Source: Stercorarius parasiticus
Taxonomy: Eukaryota > Chordata > Aves > Charadriiformes > Stercorariidae
NCBI GenBank assembly: GCA_013396915.1
Contig: VWZL01005037.1
Coordinates: forward strand, 851,140 to 915,139
Reading direction: 5' to 3'
Length of the DNA stretch: 64,000 nucleotides
Shown here: positions 50,201 to 63,961 of the stretch, in pieces
How the letters are laid out: every line of letters starts with the position of its first letter
Numbering within the stretch: the stretch's first letter is position 1
The notes under the pieces: model-generated
What the model was told of the DNA's origin: nothing
Databases searched by the model: none
Seen by the model: the letters and a program-made list of their open reading frames with translations, nothing else
Made by a program: the position numbers and the translations under genes

Positions 50201-53200
50201 AAAATATATTGTACATTAGCAAGTACAGCTAAGCAAATTATCTATCCTGCATTTTGTTTTAATAATCTACATGCACATCGTTGTATTTTGGTAACAAAGA
50301 AATATCACTGCTGTGCTGTTTTATTCTGTGTTCATGGAGGCTGATCCATAGGAGGAAATTTATAGAAGGAGACATATGCAAAGTTAAAGCCAAATTGGGT
50401 GTTAACACAGAACATGTGCCTTAATATGCTTGTCCAGGTGCCAATGAGTGTCAGATTTGATTCAAAGCTTAAATTTGGACAGTTCTGAACTAGCAAATGT
50501 TTGATAGTGAGTAATTCATATATGCACACTAATTCATGCATGCACATAAACTGTATCTAAAACACAGTCATTTGGAGAGACGCAGCAGGGAATCTGTTTA
50601 GAAAATACAAACATACACTTCTAAAACAGATTAGAACCAGAAGCAATTTAAGAATAACCATACTTCATAGCGATGAAAATTTTCAGTTAAGATATTCCTA
50701 TGCAATTTCATTAAAATTGGGGTGTAATTTGGCTCAAAATGTTTCCATACCTGTGCTGGGACAAAGCTGACTATACAGCACCACAAGCCTTTTGCACGTT
50801 GAGTTTTATTTTGTGACCTGGCATAGTTTCATTCAAAGTGCAATGGTTAGTCACTTGCTTCAAAAGAAAACATTAAAAATGTGTTTCATCTTAAACTTCA
50901 TCTTAAATACCAAGGTGTTTTATGTAGTTATAAGCTTCTATCTCCTTTATAGATCAAATGATTAACAGTGAATTAAGACTTTATTGTTAACAAACATTAT
51001 TAACAAACACAATAGTATGTTTATGCTATGTTATTAAATGTAATACACCTCTCTGTGACTGCAGATGGTGACAAACGTTTTAATGCAACCTCTTGATAGT
51101 CCCTGAAAACTGTTCTTGAAATAATAATTTATTTTTCATTCAGAGGACCTGTGCTTTGGTGTCTTATCCAATGCAACATACAAGTGGGAGACTGAGCAAT
51201 GAAAAGCCAGATTTTCAAAAAAGCATGTAGTAAAACATATTTGAAAGGCTGTATAGTTCCTTACTTATTTTAGCAGTGAATGAAAAGGCAGTGAGTGACT
51301 GTACAGCAGAAAACATTTTTGCTTTTCTTTGTGGCCTCGTTAGATGTATACTAGTATAAAGAGAGAGAACGGGTATCTTTTAGGCTTTTATCATGGGCAG
51401 ATACTATGTTCTGCTATTTATTATTTAAATCACATTTCATACTCCACATGGCAAGTTAATAAGCTACTCTATAGGAAGAGAAACTACATTTTTCCTCAGA
51501 TTTATTAACATACTTTCAAATCAAGACCTGCAGAAATGTACTCTATGTTTGTGACTGTAATATCTGATATCTAAGTAGGGGTAAAATATAGTCTTATTCC
51601 TGGGAATGGATTTCCTTGTCTTTAGGGAAAGATGGTTTAAAAACACAAATTAAGTGCATTTTAAAAGACCTGTCATAATTCCATTTTTCTATATAACTAT
51701 TTAGTAAACATGAAGTAAAAAGAATAACTGAGAACTATTTAGAATCTTTTAAAGTGGCGAATATTGGAGAAAGAAAAAAATCAATTTTTCCTGCTTATCA
51801 GCTCATGTCCATGTATTAATTCTTCGTGGTTCACTCTTTTATCTGTGATCTATGTCCCATTAGCATCAGAGATCATGGTATACCAAAGAATGGTTCGATT
51901 GTTATCTCAGGTTGTATCTTAGTGAGTCGCGTTGTTCAGTCATGACTTTGACCCTCCAGGTCTTTTAATGAAAAACCATACATTTCTATAATTACAGCTA
52001 CCTGTAGCTAAAATTGGATTGCTATGCTCTAGCCAAGTCTACCTCCTATTTGAACCATATAAATTGTGACAAGTATTTTTCTAGATGAAAAATAGCTGCC
52101 TTATTGTGAGCCTTAATGTATGTGCTACATGAAGTGTAGGAGAAGACATCCATTGGAATGAAAATCATCTTGTTCAGCAGAGATTAAGAGATAGTTTCAT
52201 TTATTTCTTTATCATTTTAGGAATTTACCTAACTTTTTACTTTGGTAAAAAGAGGAACTACCTACTCCCTAAGCCATTGCATTAAAATAGCTCTCTGAAT
52301 TGAACTAATAAATTATTCACTGTGATACGGAACAACACTAGAGAAAGTATGTCATCTGTGTCCTGTCAAGGGTAAAAATAGTGCTGCCATGTTGTTCAAT
52401 CTGGGGACCCCTAGAAGTTAAGTCAAACCAGTATTCCCCTATTAAAAAGCAGGAGTAAAAGCCAGTTTCCACAGCTTAAAACTTTATCTTTTAAGGCAGA
52501 GCAGGGGACAACTAAAACAAATGAAGCAATTGGCTGCAGAAGTAATTCTTCTGAATAGAGTCTGAAAGAAGTCCACAGCATTTAGGGTAGACCTTGAGAT
52601 GACATTTCTCCCTGGTAAATCCCAATTATCCTTAGTAAAGCTGACCTGGGCTTTCCTGGTCATATGAATCCAGAAAAAGAGCAGTCATTATACACACTAT
52701 CCAGATTGTTCCTACATTAGAAGAGTCCATCTATTGCTTTAAAAAAACCAACAACATATGAACAGGCTGGTTCTAATTACAGACACTTTAATGAGACACA
52801 AAACCAGGAGGCCAGATTGTATTCTCAGTATCTTAGGTATCTATCTATCCTGAACAACTCAGAACAAAGGGGGCTTTATGTCTTTCCTTCTATTCTAAAA
52901 AAATTAGTCCAGTCTGTTACATTGTTCAGGCAGCCCACGGGTCTCAGGTTGACGAAAGCAGGAGGCCATGGAAGGCTGGCAATAGACAGATGTTTGCTTT
53001 GCAAGCAGATGTTGTGGTTTAAGATGTTACTGCCACTAGCTATTGATCATTGACCTTCTGAGGAAGCTTACTGCTCTCACTACTGCATGGTGGAGTGGGT
53101 TGCAAAACCAGCTGGGCTATTTAAACAGTTTAAGTAGATGGTCTGAGTTAATAGGACTGATTTTACTGTAAACATACATGGGAGCGTTCACAAAAATGAC

Positions 53201-53965
53201 TTTGCCAATGACAGGTGCCAACATCCAGCTGCTGGGTGGTAAAGAGCAATTGGGAGTCAGTGGCGAGGGTGTAATACCTCAAACCAGCATGCTCAGATCA
53301 GGAAGAGGACATGAGGCTTCAAACAAAAATTGCACTAACATCACTCAGTTGAGGCCTTTTCTGTGTCAGGCTTCAACAGGTAGATCCACTGTGCTGAAGT
53401 GCCTTATGTCACAGTTTTGCTTGTACAAAGTTTGTCCATTATCCATTTCCAAACACACGAAACAACTGGGTCGTCATTCCATCAGCATGCAGCTTAGCTT
53501 TACTGACTCTTAGTGACTTCACTGTTAAGTGTTTCACAAACTAGCAAAGGTAAAAGAGCGATTTATTTTTTTCAAGAAAAAAAAAAGGGGAAGTCCCAAG
53601 ATACCTGCTTCAATTTAAGATAAATGCTATGACTCACTTTCCTAGTTGCTGGATTTTAAAATAGTCTTAATAAAGACGCAATTTTTCTAATCTGAACTTC
53701 CACAATCTCACAAATAGGACACTCGACTTTTTTGAACATTTATTTCCTCTGCATGTAGTGAAATGATAATAGTTTTATACTTCCAGGGTATGTTTGTCTT
53801 ACGTTAAGCTCTCTCCATATATTGATGAATGATAATCTATTTTTAATAAGACCAATTTGGACTCAGTTGATTAAAATAGTGTAGGTAAAAGCTACACAAT
53901 AATCCAGAAAGCCTGATAACAGTCCTTGTTTAATATCTTGGAATCAACTTTAATTAAAGAAGTAA
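41263..53965. other. Long AT-rich non-coding stretch
   Basis: No gene, RNA gene or transposon was recognised over about 12.7 kb. Frames are at most 111 codons (53178-53513, plus), without domains or splice context. Minor items: the palindrome ATGTAATTACAT at 43088-43099, a T15 tract at about 49489-49503, and a short ATTNTTAACAAAC duplication near 50985-51010. This is the emptiest part of the window. Confidence 0.6.
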
Positions 53966-54050
53966 GGTCCAGATCCTCAGCTGGTGTAAAGTTACATTAT
54001 TTTTAATGAAGATATGCCAATTTTCACCGATTTAATGTCTGGTCCTGTGA
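53966..54050. repeat. Small palindromic (MITE-like) sauropsid repeat, both arms present
   Basis: The left arm 'ggtccagatcctcagctggtgtaaa' and the right part 'gatatgccaattttcaccgatttaatgtctggtcc' form an imperfect inverted repeat of about 85 bases. The left arm is almost the exact form I recall for a widespread short repeat of turtles, crocodilians and birds. It has no coding capacity. Mobilisation by a DNA transposase is inferred from the palindromic shape only. Confidence 0.7.
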
Positions 54051-57000
54051 CTGTACCTTGTTTGGTTTTCACTAGGTTTATTCTCTTTCACTGTTAATTA
54101 AATGTTTCCTGCTTCATTTCCTGAATGTCAGCTGACCAAAAAAAATCTCCCAACTATACATGTACAAGCAATCAGATTTTCCCCAATGCACGTTGACGCT
54201 GACATCCATAGAGATTCATTAGTTTATAAGAGTTGAGGAGCTGGTTCTGAGGCTTTCCAATTTTTGATAGGCTTCTAAATAAAAACCTAAACTTGAACTT
54301 TTGAGTCTATGAACCATACCTTTTTTTTCAAGGTTTCCATATCTAAGTAGTATCATCTAAATTAATCACTATTCCTTTATGAATTGGCAAGCAGAAAAAA
54401 ATACGGGCTTTAGCACTCTGCAAAATGGCTTAAGAATTTTCTCAGTAAAATGAAATTAAAAGTTATTTTTTCAGGTTTCCCATGGGTATATCTGTTTTAC
54501 CTTTCAATAACTACATGAAAGTTTGATTATAGAATTATAGTATAGTACACAAAGCAAAAGGTGTCCTGTTTAGCTGTGTGCCCAATCATTTCCCACAGGA
54601 AGCTGTACTAATCAAATGTGAGACAATGCTGTATGTAAAGGCAGAGTGGAGGACTAGAGTTTTACCTTATGAAAATTCCACAACTCTGACAGAATTTCAT
54701 TATTCCACTTATTACAAAGCTTGGTTTTGTAGATATAAAAAATTTTCTGTCTGTAAGTGGAGAGGTTATGGGAATCAGGCTTTTTTATCAGGCTTTGTCA
54801 GTTTATCAAAGTTGATCATGGTTCCTTTGGAATGAACACTCTTAATGATAACTGTTTCTTTATAAATTCTCTGTCCGTGACTGGCTATTGAAGCAACAGC
54901 CTTTCAAACTGTATAAATCATTGATTTCAGTAAGAAACACTGCATACTGAATTAAATATAGGTTCTGTTAGTATTATTTGATTATGGACCTGAGCAAGCA
55001 AGTGTGGTCAAGTTTATGGTCAAATAGTAATCAAATTCAAAATCTTTGAAAATGACAGAATGATTGAATTCGGGAAAAAAAAGGAGTTCTAAAAGGAAAT
55101 GTTTACCTCCATAATATAGAATGGACAGTTTCCAAGTGACTAAACCATCTGGATGGTCCATCTTCTTATCTTAGCGAAAACCTCAGCTAAAAGAATTTTT
55201 CACATAATATATTAATGTATCCAGATGCAACTACTAGGATGAAATCTTTGCCCACTGACTTCCCCATTGACTTTGACAGGACAAGAATTTAATCTTTAAT
55301 GTACTCAGCTCACTCTAAAATCAGATAATAGGACCTTTTTGCTCATCAAGGATGACTAACCTTGTGATGCCTAAATATCATAGATGTCTAGCTAGATATT
55401 TCCAAAACTACCTCTGCAACATTATTAAAAATACTTGGCTGACATCCAAGTGCACTTTGTCTACAGGACTACATGAGCCTTCTACACAAATACAGAAATG
55501 TATGCTTTCTACGCAGCATACAGAAAATCCCACTTCATTACCCATTTATATTTTGAGAGGAAGAGGATGTTTAAATAGAAAGGGAAATACTTTCCTAATG
55601 TCTAGAAGAAGTACAAGTGAAATTTGGACAGAAAGTTTGGTTTTGTAAAAAACAAATTTATAGAAATGTTCCTATGATTAATGATATTGTTGTTGTTATT
55701 TACTGTTTCTGTTATGGTTAGTCTTGCTATTGATATTTAATTCCAGGAAAAATAGATTTCTAGAAATCTAGACTGGGAATACAAAATTCAGCAATTGTAG
55801 GAGCGATGCTCACAGTAACAGCATTTTTCTTTAATTCTAGATGAACTAAGTTTAAAACACCTTTATTATTAGAAAATACTTAGTTTTCAGTTTCCATTGT
55901 TCTTTAGAACTTTTGTCCATTCTGTGCAAATGAATGTATATAACTTGCAGTTCCAAACACACAGTTTACTATTTAGGCTGTGCTCCTACAGGTGAATTCA
56001 CACAGAAGATCCCCCGCACCTATGCAGTGGTCCAAACCTCTGTATCTGTGTTAATGAGAATATACATGTGTTGCAGTGTATAAATGGACTGATGACTGAC
56101 ACTATTTTTAATAGTCATTCTGAAATGTCTTTATATTTCCTTTATTCCTTTTTTTTTCAGCTTCAAAAAGTTTACTGCTTTATGTATCACTGGGCCCAAA
56201 AATGTCTTTCTTTGAAGGAAAAAAACAATTTTATTTTAGCATTTTTAAGTTTTCTAGTACGTTTTGGGAAAGAAAAGATTTAGTGTATGAGTCACATATC
56301 TGACTTTAGAAGCAGAAGCTATTTATAAAATAACACAAAACAGATCTTTCCTATCTAATATTTTGACTGACTTGCAACAAATGCTATAAAAGGGATAAAA
56401 ATACTCCCTTATGTCCTCTAAGGTTATTATCTTAAATAAAAAAACCCCAAAATATGGTTTAAAAAAAAACACAACACAGCTAAAAGTGGATGTTGTTCCA
56501 TGACCATTATGAATACTCTCTCTTATGACCATTGTCTTACAGTTCTAACACATTTACAGTTTGTGGTCTTGGTATGTTTTCATGTAGTTAGGAAAAACAT
56601 TAAATCTCCATGAAACTGGTTGCTTATATTGTATTCAGACCATGAAGATTAAGGTAAAGAGTGAACACAGGATCTATCTGTACAAAACAGGAGCCTGTGT
56701 TACAAGCAGACTTGACACTGAAAGGCGATCTTTCCAGTCAGACCTCCTGATCTGAGTTTGACCCTGCTTACTCAGAGCGAATCTTCACACAAGTCACAGA
56801 GGCCATCCACAAAAAACACTCCTTTGGAATAAGGTCTAAAACTGTATCTTCATTTTTACTGCAACATTTACATACTGCCACTTTTCTGTATTTCTCCTTG
56901 AATGGTGTTTTTTACAGTGCATTTTCTATTTGATTTAGTAAGTTGTTGGATGAACAAGTGCTAACAAGAAATTTGAAACTTCTATTACATTCAAGCAGAA

Positions 57001-60000
57001 GGTTGTTGTGCTTTTTTTTTTTAATATAGGCTGATTATAATTATTCTATTCATTCCAACATAGCTTTCCAGTATCTTAGCTTCTTTTCTTCCAGCATACA
57101 TAGACCTAGAATACATAGGACACATTCCTTCATATGTTTGGGCTTCCTGTGCCACCTAATTTTATGTGTCAGAGGCTAGAAAGGAGAATCTCTCTACCTG
57201 TAGTATCAGTATCCTGGGAAGATGGTATGAACTACACCATCAATGGCTGACTCTCAAAGAAAGTTATATTTGAAAAATTTGTCACCTTTAGACAAAGAAA
57301 CCTCTGAAAGCACTTCAGACTGCAGGTGACAGAGTACCTCAGAAAGTTCTCCATAAATATATTGTCATTCTTGTACACTGCTCTCTATGGTTGCTTCCCA
57401 TGTAAACTTTAGTATAAGAGTTAACAACCTAAAGAATTCCTTTAAAAAATAATGCAAAAAATTTAAATATACTTTCAAATTAAATGTTAGAAGCAATTTT
57501 CCAGTATTTTTCACAGAAAGATAGTTAAAAGTTGTGTTGCTTGTGCTAGGGGCATACTAAAACACAAAGAAAGCAAAAAACCTATTTAAAGAGCAAATCT
57601 AGATTAGTTGAAGCATAAACTTAAAAATAATTAGGGATAAAAGTTTGCCTATACCCTTTTCTGGGTATCAAATCAGGAGCTATGGAGTTAGGACCACAAT
57701 TCTGAGAAAATCAAAATAGAAAATTTATCACTTATATGTTACGTACTGTAAGAAGATACTTTAATAGCATCAAATGTGAGTATTTTAATCTGGACAGGAT
57801 TATTTTAGGATCTTCTCTGAAAGCAAATATAATAGGGTCCCTATCGTTTGAGTTAGGTCCTGTATTTTTAGAAATATCTTTGAGTATGCTATATAGCAAT
57901 ATAAATAAAACAGTGATTTTTTTGGAAACACCTGCTAAGATACTTCAGCCTTCTGCCTCTTTGCCAGTCAACAAATTATTTTTGAACTAATCCCAATCTT
58001 TTTTTTTTAACAGCTCTTTTATATTCTGCTTACCCTTCATTGAACAAAGGCAATTGCCTCCTTTTCTGTCCTAGTGTAGCTTTGCAGATAACTGGAAAGC
58101 CATAGGCCCTTACAGAGTAGTAAAAGTTCCCACAAAAGTTCAGTCTCAGCCAAACTCCTCCTCTGGGATCAGAGGCACTTCTTCAAGGACTGTTGATCTT
58201 TTGTCTTGCTTTGACTACAGCTGTAATGCCCCCTCTTACCTCCAGAACTGAGGGTGGAAATGTTAAGGAGTTCAGCTCCTCATTCTTTCATAACTTCCAG
58301 CTCCAAGGAAAAAAGTGGGAAACAAGTATGACCAGGAATGCTTTCTTGGTTCTCTTCACCCTTAAAGCTCTTTTCTTTTTTTTTTATTTCCTCTCCTCTC
58401 AATATCTGCCTGCAATTAAGCTTCTTCTGAAGCCCTTACTGACATTTTTTCATGGATCTTTTGAGTGGAGACAAGTAGAGTTCTGTTACTTTTCTGAACC
58501 ATTTTTAGCAGAGACTGGAAGTAGCCTCTCACTGAGGAAAACAGATCTCTTCATATCGTTACCCACACAAGGCACTTAGGACAGATAGGACAAACACAAA
58601 ATGCATGGAGTCATTTGCAGGAGAGCGCATTAAATGCTGATAGCCAGTGACATAGTGTGGTTACTTGGGAAAGTGATGACCATGGCATTTCCAGTTTATG
58701 ATGGTTATACCAGATTTTGTATAGTTTTTGACTGTCTGGGCCTTCATAATGCATCAGACCTCATTAGGGCAATTTGCTCATGTCAATTCTTGTTACAAAA
58801 GTGGTAGGCACATGGATGGAGCACTGTAATAGAAGCCTGTTTCAGAGACCATGCTGAACTATTCTGTGATGTGCCTTGGATTTTATAAATAATTGAAAAC
58901 AATAAGTGGCAGGAGAGCTAACAGCAGGAAGCACACAACTCACTGTAGTCTGTGTGTGAGCAGCTCCCCTGGACTAAATAAAATCAATAATCACCAACCA
59001 GCCTTCCTTGGGTACTATAAAAGCTAAAGATCCCATATTGCCTTTTATAAATGAAAACCAAGTAATTGACAGCAGTGACAGCTGCTGAGAGCATACCACT
59101 CACTGCCTGTTCTCAGTGCCTCATTCCTCTCCCTGTCCCCACCAACAGAAACAACAACAGATATATTGCAAACCCGAATGACTGGCATTGCTGTCATACA
59201 CAAAGAAGAACTCACTTGTTGCCTCATAATTGGAAATGAAAAAATGGAAGCACTGCCAGCAAAATGTTGTTAATGAGGCACTCTGTGGGCTCTGATTTCA
59301 AAAGCTAAAATTTGCTTAAATCAAAATAATAAGGAAGATTTCTCCAGGATGCTACTGAGAATTCAGACAGCTCTTGATGTGTCCCCTCCATCCCCACCTA
59401 GTTCTATACATTCACCACCACCACCAACTGGGGATAATAATAGGAAGGAAATGTATTACCTGACTCAGTGCATTGCTGTGAGATTATTAATCAGTCAATG
59501 TTTGTGAAGTGCAATGAAAATGAAATGCTACCCATAAGTGTTAAATATTATCTTTTCTCAGACTCATTCTCCCCCTCCAGCCTTTCAGCCTACTCTTATT
59601 CCCTTCTCTCATAGTGTTACTGCATACTTCAGAGTGTATATACCCAGCATACCTAAGCAGCACACCAGGATTCCAGTCTGCAGAGTGAGCTTGCTTTCAG
59701 GAAGCAAGGTCTGTTCTGCGAATGTTTGCCTGAAAAACTTTTTACAGTCATTTGTTGTGGAGAACCCTGCATAAGCTATTCCTTTACAAAGTTTTCCTTC
59801 CTACTATCCTAAAATTACTCTAAACAATATTTGAGACAGCAGCTAACCTGTTTTATGCTGAATCATTGACTCATGACTACTTAAGTACCTGGCTCTGTAC
59901 TGACATGCATCCCTTGCTGATGCACTGCTTTTCTGCTACTGAATAAGCAAGACAAAAACTACATTCAGTCTGGAACCTTCCTCAGACTTACTGATGCCCT

Positions 60001-62899
60001 GGGGCATACATGCGAAATCTTTGCTTTTTAGAGGCCATTCACTCTCCTTTCATGATGAGGACAGTCTGCAATCCCTTCGCTTCAAAAGAGAGATCCCAAA
60101 ATCTCCACCTCTTCTCCTTCAGCAAGAGTAGTTTGAAATCTTTTTAAAAGAGATTTTGAGACACTCACTGTCTTCCTACTCCTACCCATCATCCCCATTT
60201 TCCTGCTCATGTCCTTCTTTTGTGAGTGGAAACTAAAGAGAACTGAGAGACTGAGAACAGCGTCCTCAGCCGCTTCCCGGACCACACAGGAGAGCGTAAT
60301 TCTGTTAAGTGCTGGAAGGACTGAGCCACGGTAGGTGATAGCAACATGCAGCGCAGAGCTGAAGAAAGGCACAGGTGACAAAGGGTACTTTGCAAAGCAG
60401 GTAGACAGTGCAGAGGCAGGAAGAAGGACTAAGGCCTCATGTAGCCTCCAGCCAGCAAATTCAAGTGTCAAGTTGAGTCTAGGTAAAACAGTATTGATTT
60501 ATATCACGCATGCTGATAGTTCTGAGTTACAGGGGATGTCTTGTGTTAAAAATCTACCACAAACATTGAAGTAAACTTCAAATGTCAGATTATGACTTAA
60601 GAGTTTCAGAAGTCTTCTCCACAAAGGTTTTGGAAAGAGGTGGTTCATTGTAATAAGAGAAGAGCCATGAGAAGGCTTCCAAGAGCCCCCCCAAAATGCT
60701 ATAACTCCAGACGCTATATTTTTCATTTTAAAACAGGCTAAATTTTAAAAATTGTTACATATTGGAAAATATGTTGATTTTATCTATCAACATACTCTCT
60801 ATCTAATTTTAAAGGTCCCCCGTTCTACCTCCTTTTGAAATTACACATCCCAAACAGCACATTCTGCTAATCTGAAATGTACCTGCTTAACTGGGTATTT
60901 TTAACAGCTAAACAAAACAATTCTGGAAAAGTGCAGTTTAATATATAGCAAATGCTTCTTTTGCCTTCTTCTGCCTTATGACGATGTGTTTTTGCTTTAA
61001 ATTAATAGACTTCACATTCTCACAGTCATCTGCACTGTGTGTGACATGGGCTCTATGTTAGTTCCCTAGTAGAAAAAATCAAATTTCCCATATAATTGAG
61101 GATAGATTAAAAGGACTGCATCGGTCATTGTCCAATTTCTCCTTTCTCATTTCTCTAAGGCATTATGTTCTAAAGTATACAGAATCGGGTTTTGTTCTTT
61201 TTTTTTTTTCCCCCCCAAGTCAACCCTCAAATCAAGTCAGCCCAAACTAGCATTTTATTTCATGGATCTTCTGTGCCTTAGCAAGTGCAGGATATCAGGA
61301 CTGTTACACCCCTGTGTGATGGACAAAGCTAAGATCTGAAAATCTCTCAATGATTGACAAGAGTTGAACTTTTAAAGTTCTCCGACCTCATTTGAAGGAT
61401 GATCTTTTTTGTCAGACTTTTATCTCAGGATGGCAATTTTGGTGGTTGAGGCATTCGAGAGGAAGAGATCAGCTCTGGTAAAAGAGCTGAGGCAGTGCCC
61501 TTTCCAATGTATCATGTCCAAAGACTAAACACACTGATACTACTTCAGCCAAACCTGAATTTTTTCCATGTTCAGTGACATCACCTCCAAGTAAATATCT
61601 ACACATATTTACAGAAGTATAGGAAACAGACATGAAGTAAACACACACCTAGAAAAAGTTAATTAGTAGCAACTGAACAATTCCTTCTTCTTTTAGGATT
61701 TTTTTTCCTGATAATAAATGTGGCCTCAGGCATAATCACCACTAGTCTTATCCTGTCTGCTCCAAAACTTAGTGGATATTGTTGGGATAAAGTACAAATT
61801 CTATTACTCCATCTAAAGGAGAGTATTATACACTTCATAAAAGGGAATCTTTATGCCCCATATATACGTATTGGATGCAAATTAGAAAGTTTGTCAGAAG
61901 ATGGTATGATTAGTTATTATCTAATATACTTCTAAAAGAAAGTAGTGTCATTTCACATCCTTGTGACGGGAATTTTAATTTTACATTAAACTGCATGGTT
62001 TACAAGGAAGTTTTTTTTAATTTTCCTATCTTTCGTTTCCTGTTCAAACTGTGAATAGCCACTAATACAGAAGAAGCCTTGTAACGCAAAGAGCTTTCAT
62101 ACGAGTTTCCCTCAGCCGGCACCAACAGTCTGCTTGCTTTCAAGAAATCTGCACACAGGTGAAGAGGGAATGGTAATTAAGATTAAAAACTTTCTTTATT
62201 GATTTCACATCAATCTTTGCTATTCTAATTATATCATGAAGCATTTTGCGGTATCTGTAAGCAAGAACCATGCTGTTTGATAGTTACATCTGCCCAATGG
62301 ATGGACTCTTTCAATGAGCATAACAGAAATTACTCAGATACGTAAGAAATATATGTAACAGTTTTGAGGTATTTGTAAACTTTTGAGAGTGTCGAGGGTG
62401 CAAATTCATTGAGAACTGAATAATTCTTGCTGCATAAACTTGCCAGTTTTCAGCCTGGGCAATTATTCAGGAAAATTACCAGTGGCAGTTTTCAATGGAC
62501 TTCCAGCTCAGGAAGCTGGGGAAGCTGGGAGATCTAACAGAGAAGGCATTAAGCCGTTTGTACTCATCAATTTTCTATATTCCTCCCTGAAGATCTGCTA
62601 TTGGTTGCTGCTTAGGACAGAATATTCGGCAAGATGGACCTTTGGTCTGACACAGCGTGGTTCTTCTTACATTTTTATGTGCCTGGTAACAGCAAGCTCT
62701 GTCACTGTGGAGTTACATAAAACTCCGCTGTGGATTTATGTTCATTTAAAAGAGAACTGGAGGGAAAATTTGAGGGAAGATCTTTCTCTCTCACTCGCTC
62801 TCTTTTCAGAACATAAGCTCCTGCTATGAAACAGCTAGGCAGCTTCTTCCTCAGAAGAGTTGCATGCAGCCTCATTTCAGCACAGCATCTAGCACCTGC
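54051..62899. other. AT-rich non-coding DNA with one small repeat
   Basis: No gene was recognised. The stretch at 60060-60480 is somewhat GC-richer and open in a minus-strand frame of 129 codons (60082-60471) that has no known motif. An 8-bp inverted repeat with an 8-nt loop (55499-55522) is present. Frames at 58193-58579 and 62440-62829 (about 128 codons each) have no domain and no splice context. Confidence 0.55.
55239..55297. repeat. Short palindromic sauropsid repeat
   Basis: 'gatgaaatctttgcccactgacttccccattgactttgac...aagaatttaatc' resembles a recurrent short element built around 'cccattgacttcaatggg' with outer arms like 'gaaatcctggccc'. The outer arms here remain partly complementary (GATGAAATCTTTGCCC against the complement of the right end). 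The family is unnamed by me. Confidence 0.5.
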
Positions 62900-63922
62900 A
62901 CACTCACTGGTTCCAAAAGTCAGCTTGGAGTAAGTAATGTAATGGCAGTGCTGCAGCCTGAGCGACAAGGATAAATTACCATATGCAGTGGTAAAACAAG
63001 TTATTTACCCCATTAATGTGAAATAATATAAAAACATGGCCACCGTAACAAACAGCTGAGTGAAGAGGTAATTAAAATGTTGATCAAGGACAGAGTTTGG
63101 TTGAGCTTGGCTGAATCACATCAGTGTACTGATCCCATGTGTTTTCTGCCTCACAACAAAATCAAATCTAACAGCAGAATGCTGAATTTTGAAATTTTTC
63201 AGACACCTCCCCACTCCAATCAAAGTTCCGGGCAGCCAATGCCAGCTGCAGCTTCTACTGTAAAGTAACATTAACTATGAGAAAGAGTCATTCATGCTTT
63301 AAAAACCAGAGTAATTCTCTAATAATTAAACAAGAATTTAAAAAATAACTAATTTTGACTCTAAATACCTCTAATTTAGTCTTTACTGTGAGGGCATTTT
63401 AGCCAATCACCTTATTGGTCAATGTAAAGAAAATACTGTGAAACTTTTTGTAAAAAGCAAATGATAATTTCTGTAAATGAAAATACTCTATGCTAGAATT
63501 ACTACCAGAGAGCAGAAAAACACCATAAGGACCATGTGTCCATTCTAATGAGCTCAAACTTCAAATGTGGGAATACTCACAATTAACTGCTTGCAAACAA
63601 GCTAAAGAATTATTTGCAGACATTATTTGGCAAATTTACTGAATAAATTATTCACTATGAATTATTCACCCAACTCTATTACTTACCCTCATCAGGCATT
63701 AAAGTCATCGAAACTTGAGTTTTATTGTTAACCATTGTAATTATGAATTATAATTAATTCTTAACACTGTTGTCAAGAGACTGCAACATGACTGAAAAGT
63801 GCGCAACATTCCAAAGGTATCAATGGCACAAATAATCCCCTCAATGAAAAACATGGCATTAAAATAGGCTGAAAATAAATCACCGTCAATGAGTAAGCAA
63901 TATAATAATTTGCTACTAAAAC

Positions 63923-63945
63923 AATTAACATTTCAAATGTTAATT
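63923..63945. repeat. Perfect palindrome, 11-bp arms around one base
   Basis: AATTAACATTT (63923-63933), a central C, and AAATGTTAATT (63935-63945) are exact reverse complements. The arms contain TTAAC/GTTAA words, which are homeodomain- or HNF1-like half-sites. Function is unknown. Confidence 0.9.
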
Positions 63946-63961
63946 CTTCTATTCTCTGCAG
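63943..63961 (+). other. Strong splice-acceptor-like sequence near the window end
   Basis: A pyrimidine-rich run ending in 'ctattctctgcag' is followed at 63962 by 39 bases that stay open in one frame (reading PDNNDSLSLRKL) and are closed in the other two. An exon could begin here and continue outside the window. I do not recognise the peptide and the open stretch is short enough to be chance. Confidence 0.2.

Noticed and set aside
58193..58579. 128-codon plus-strand frame
   Set aside because: It contains a T-tract-derived Phe run and matches nothing I know; no exon signals bound it.
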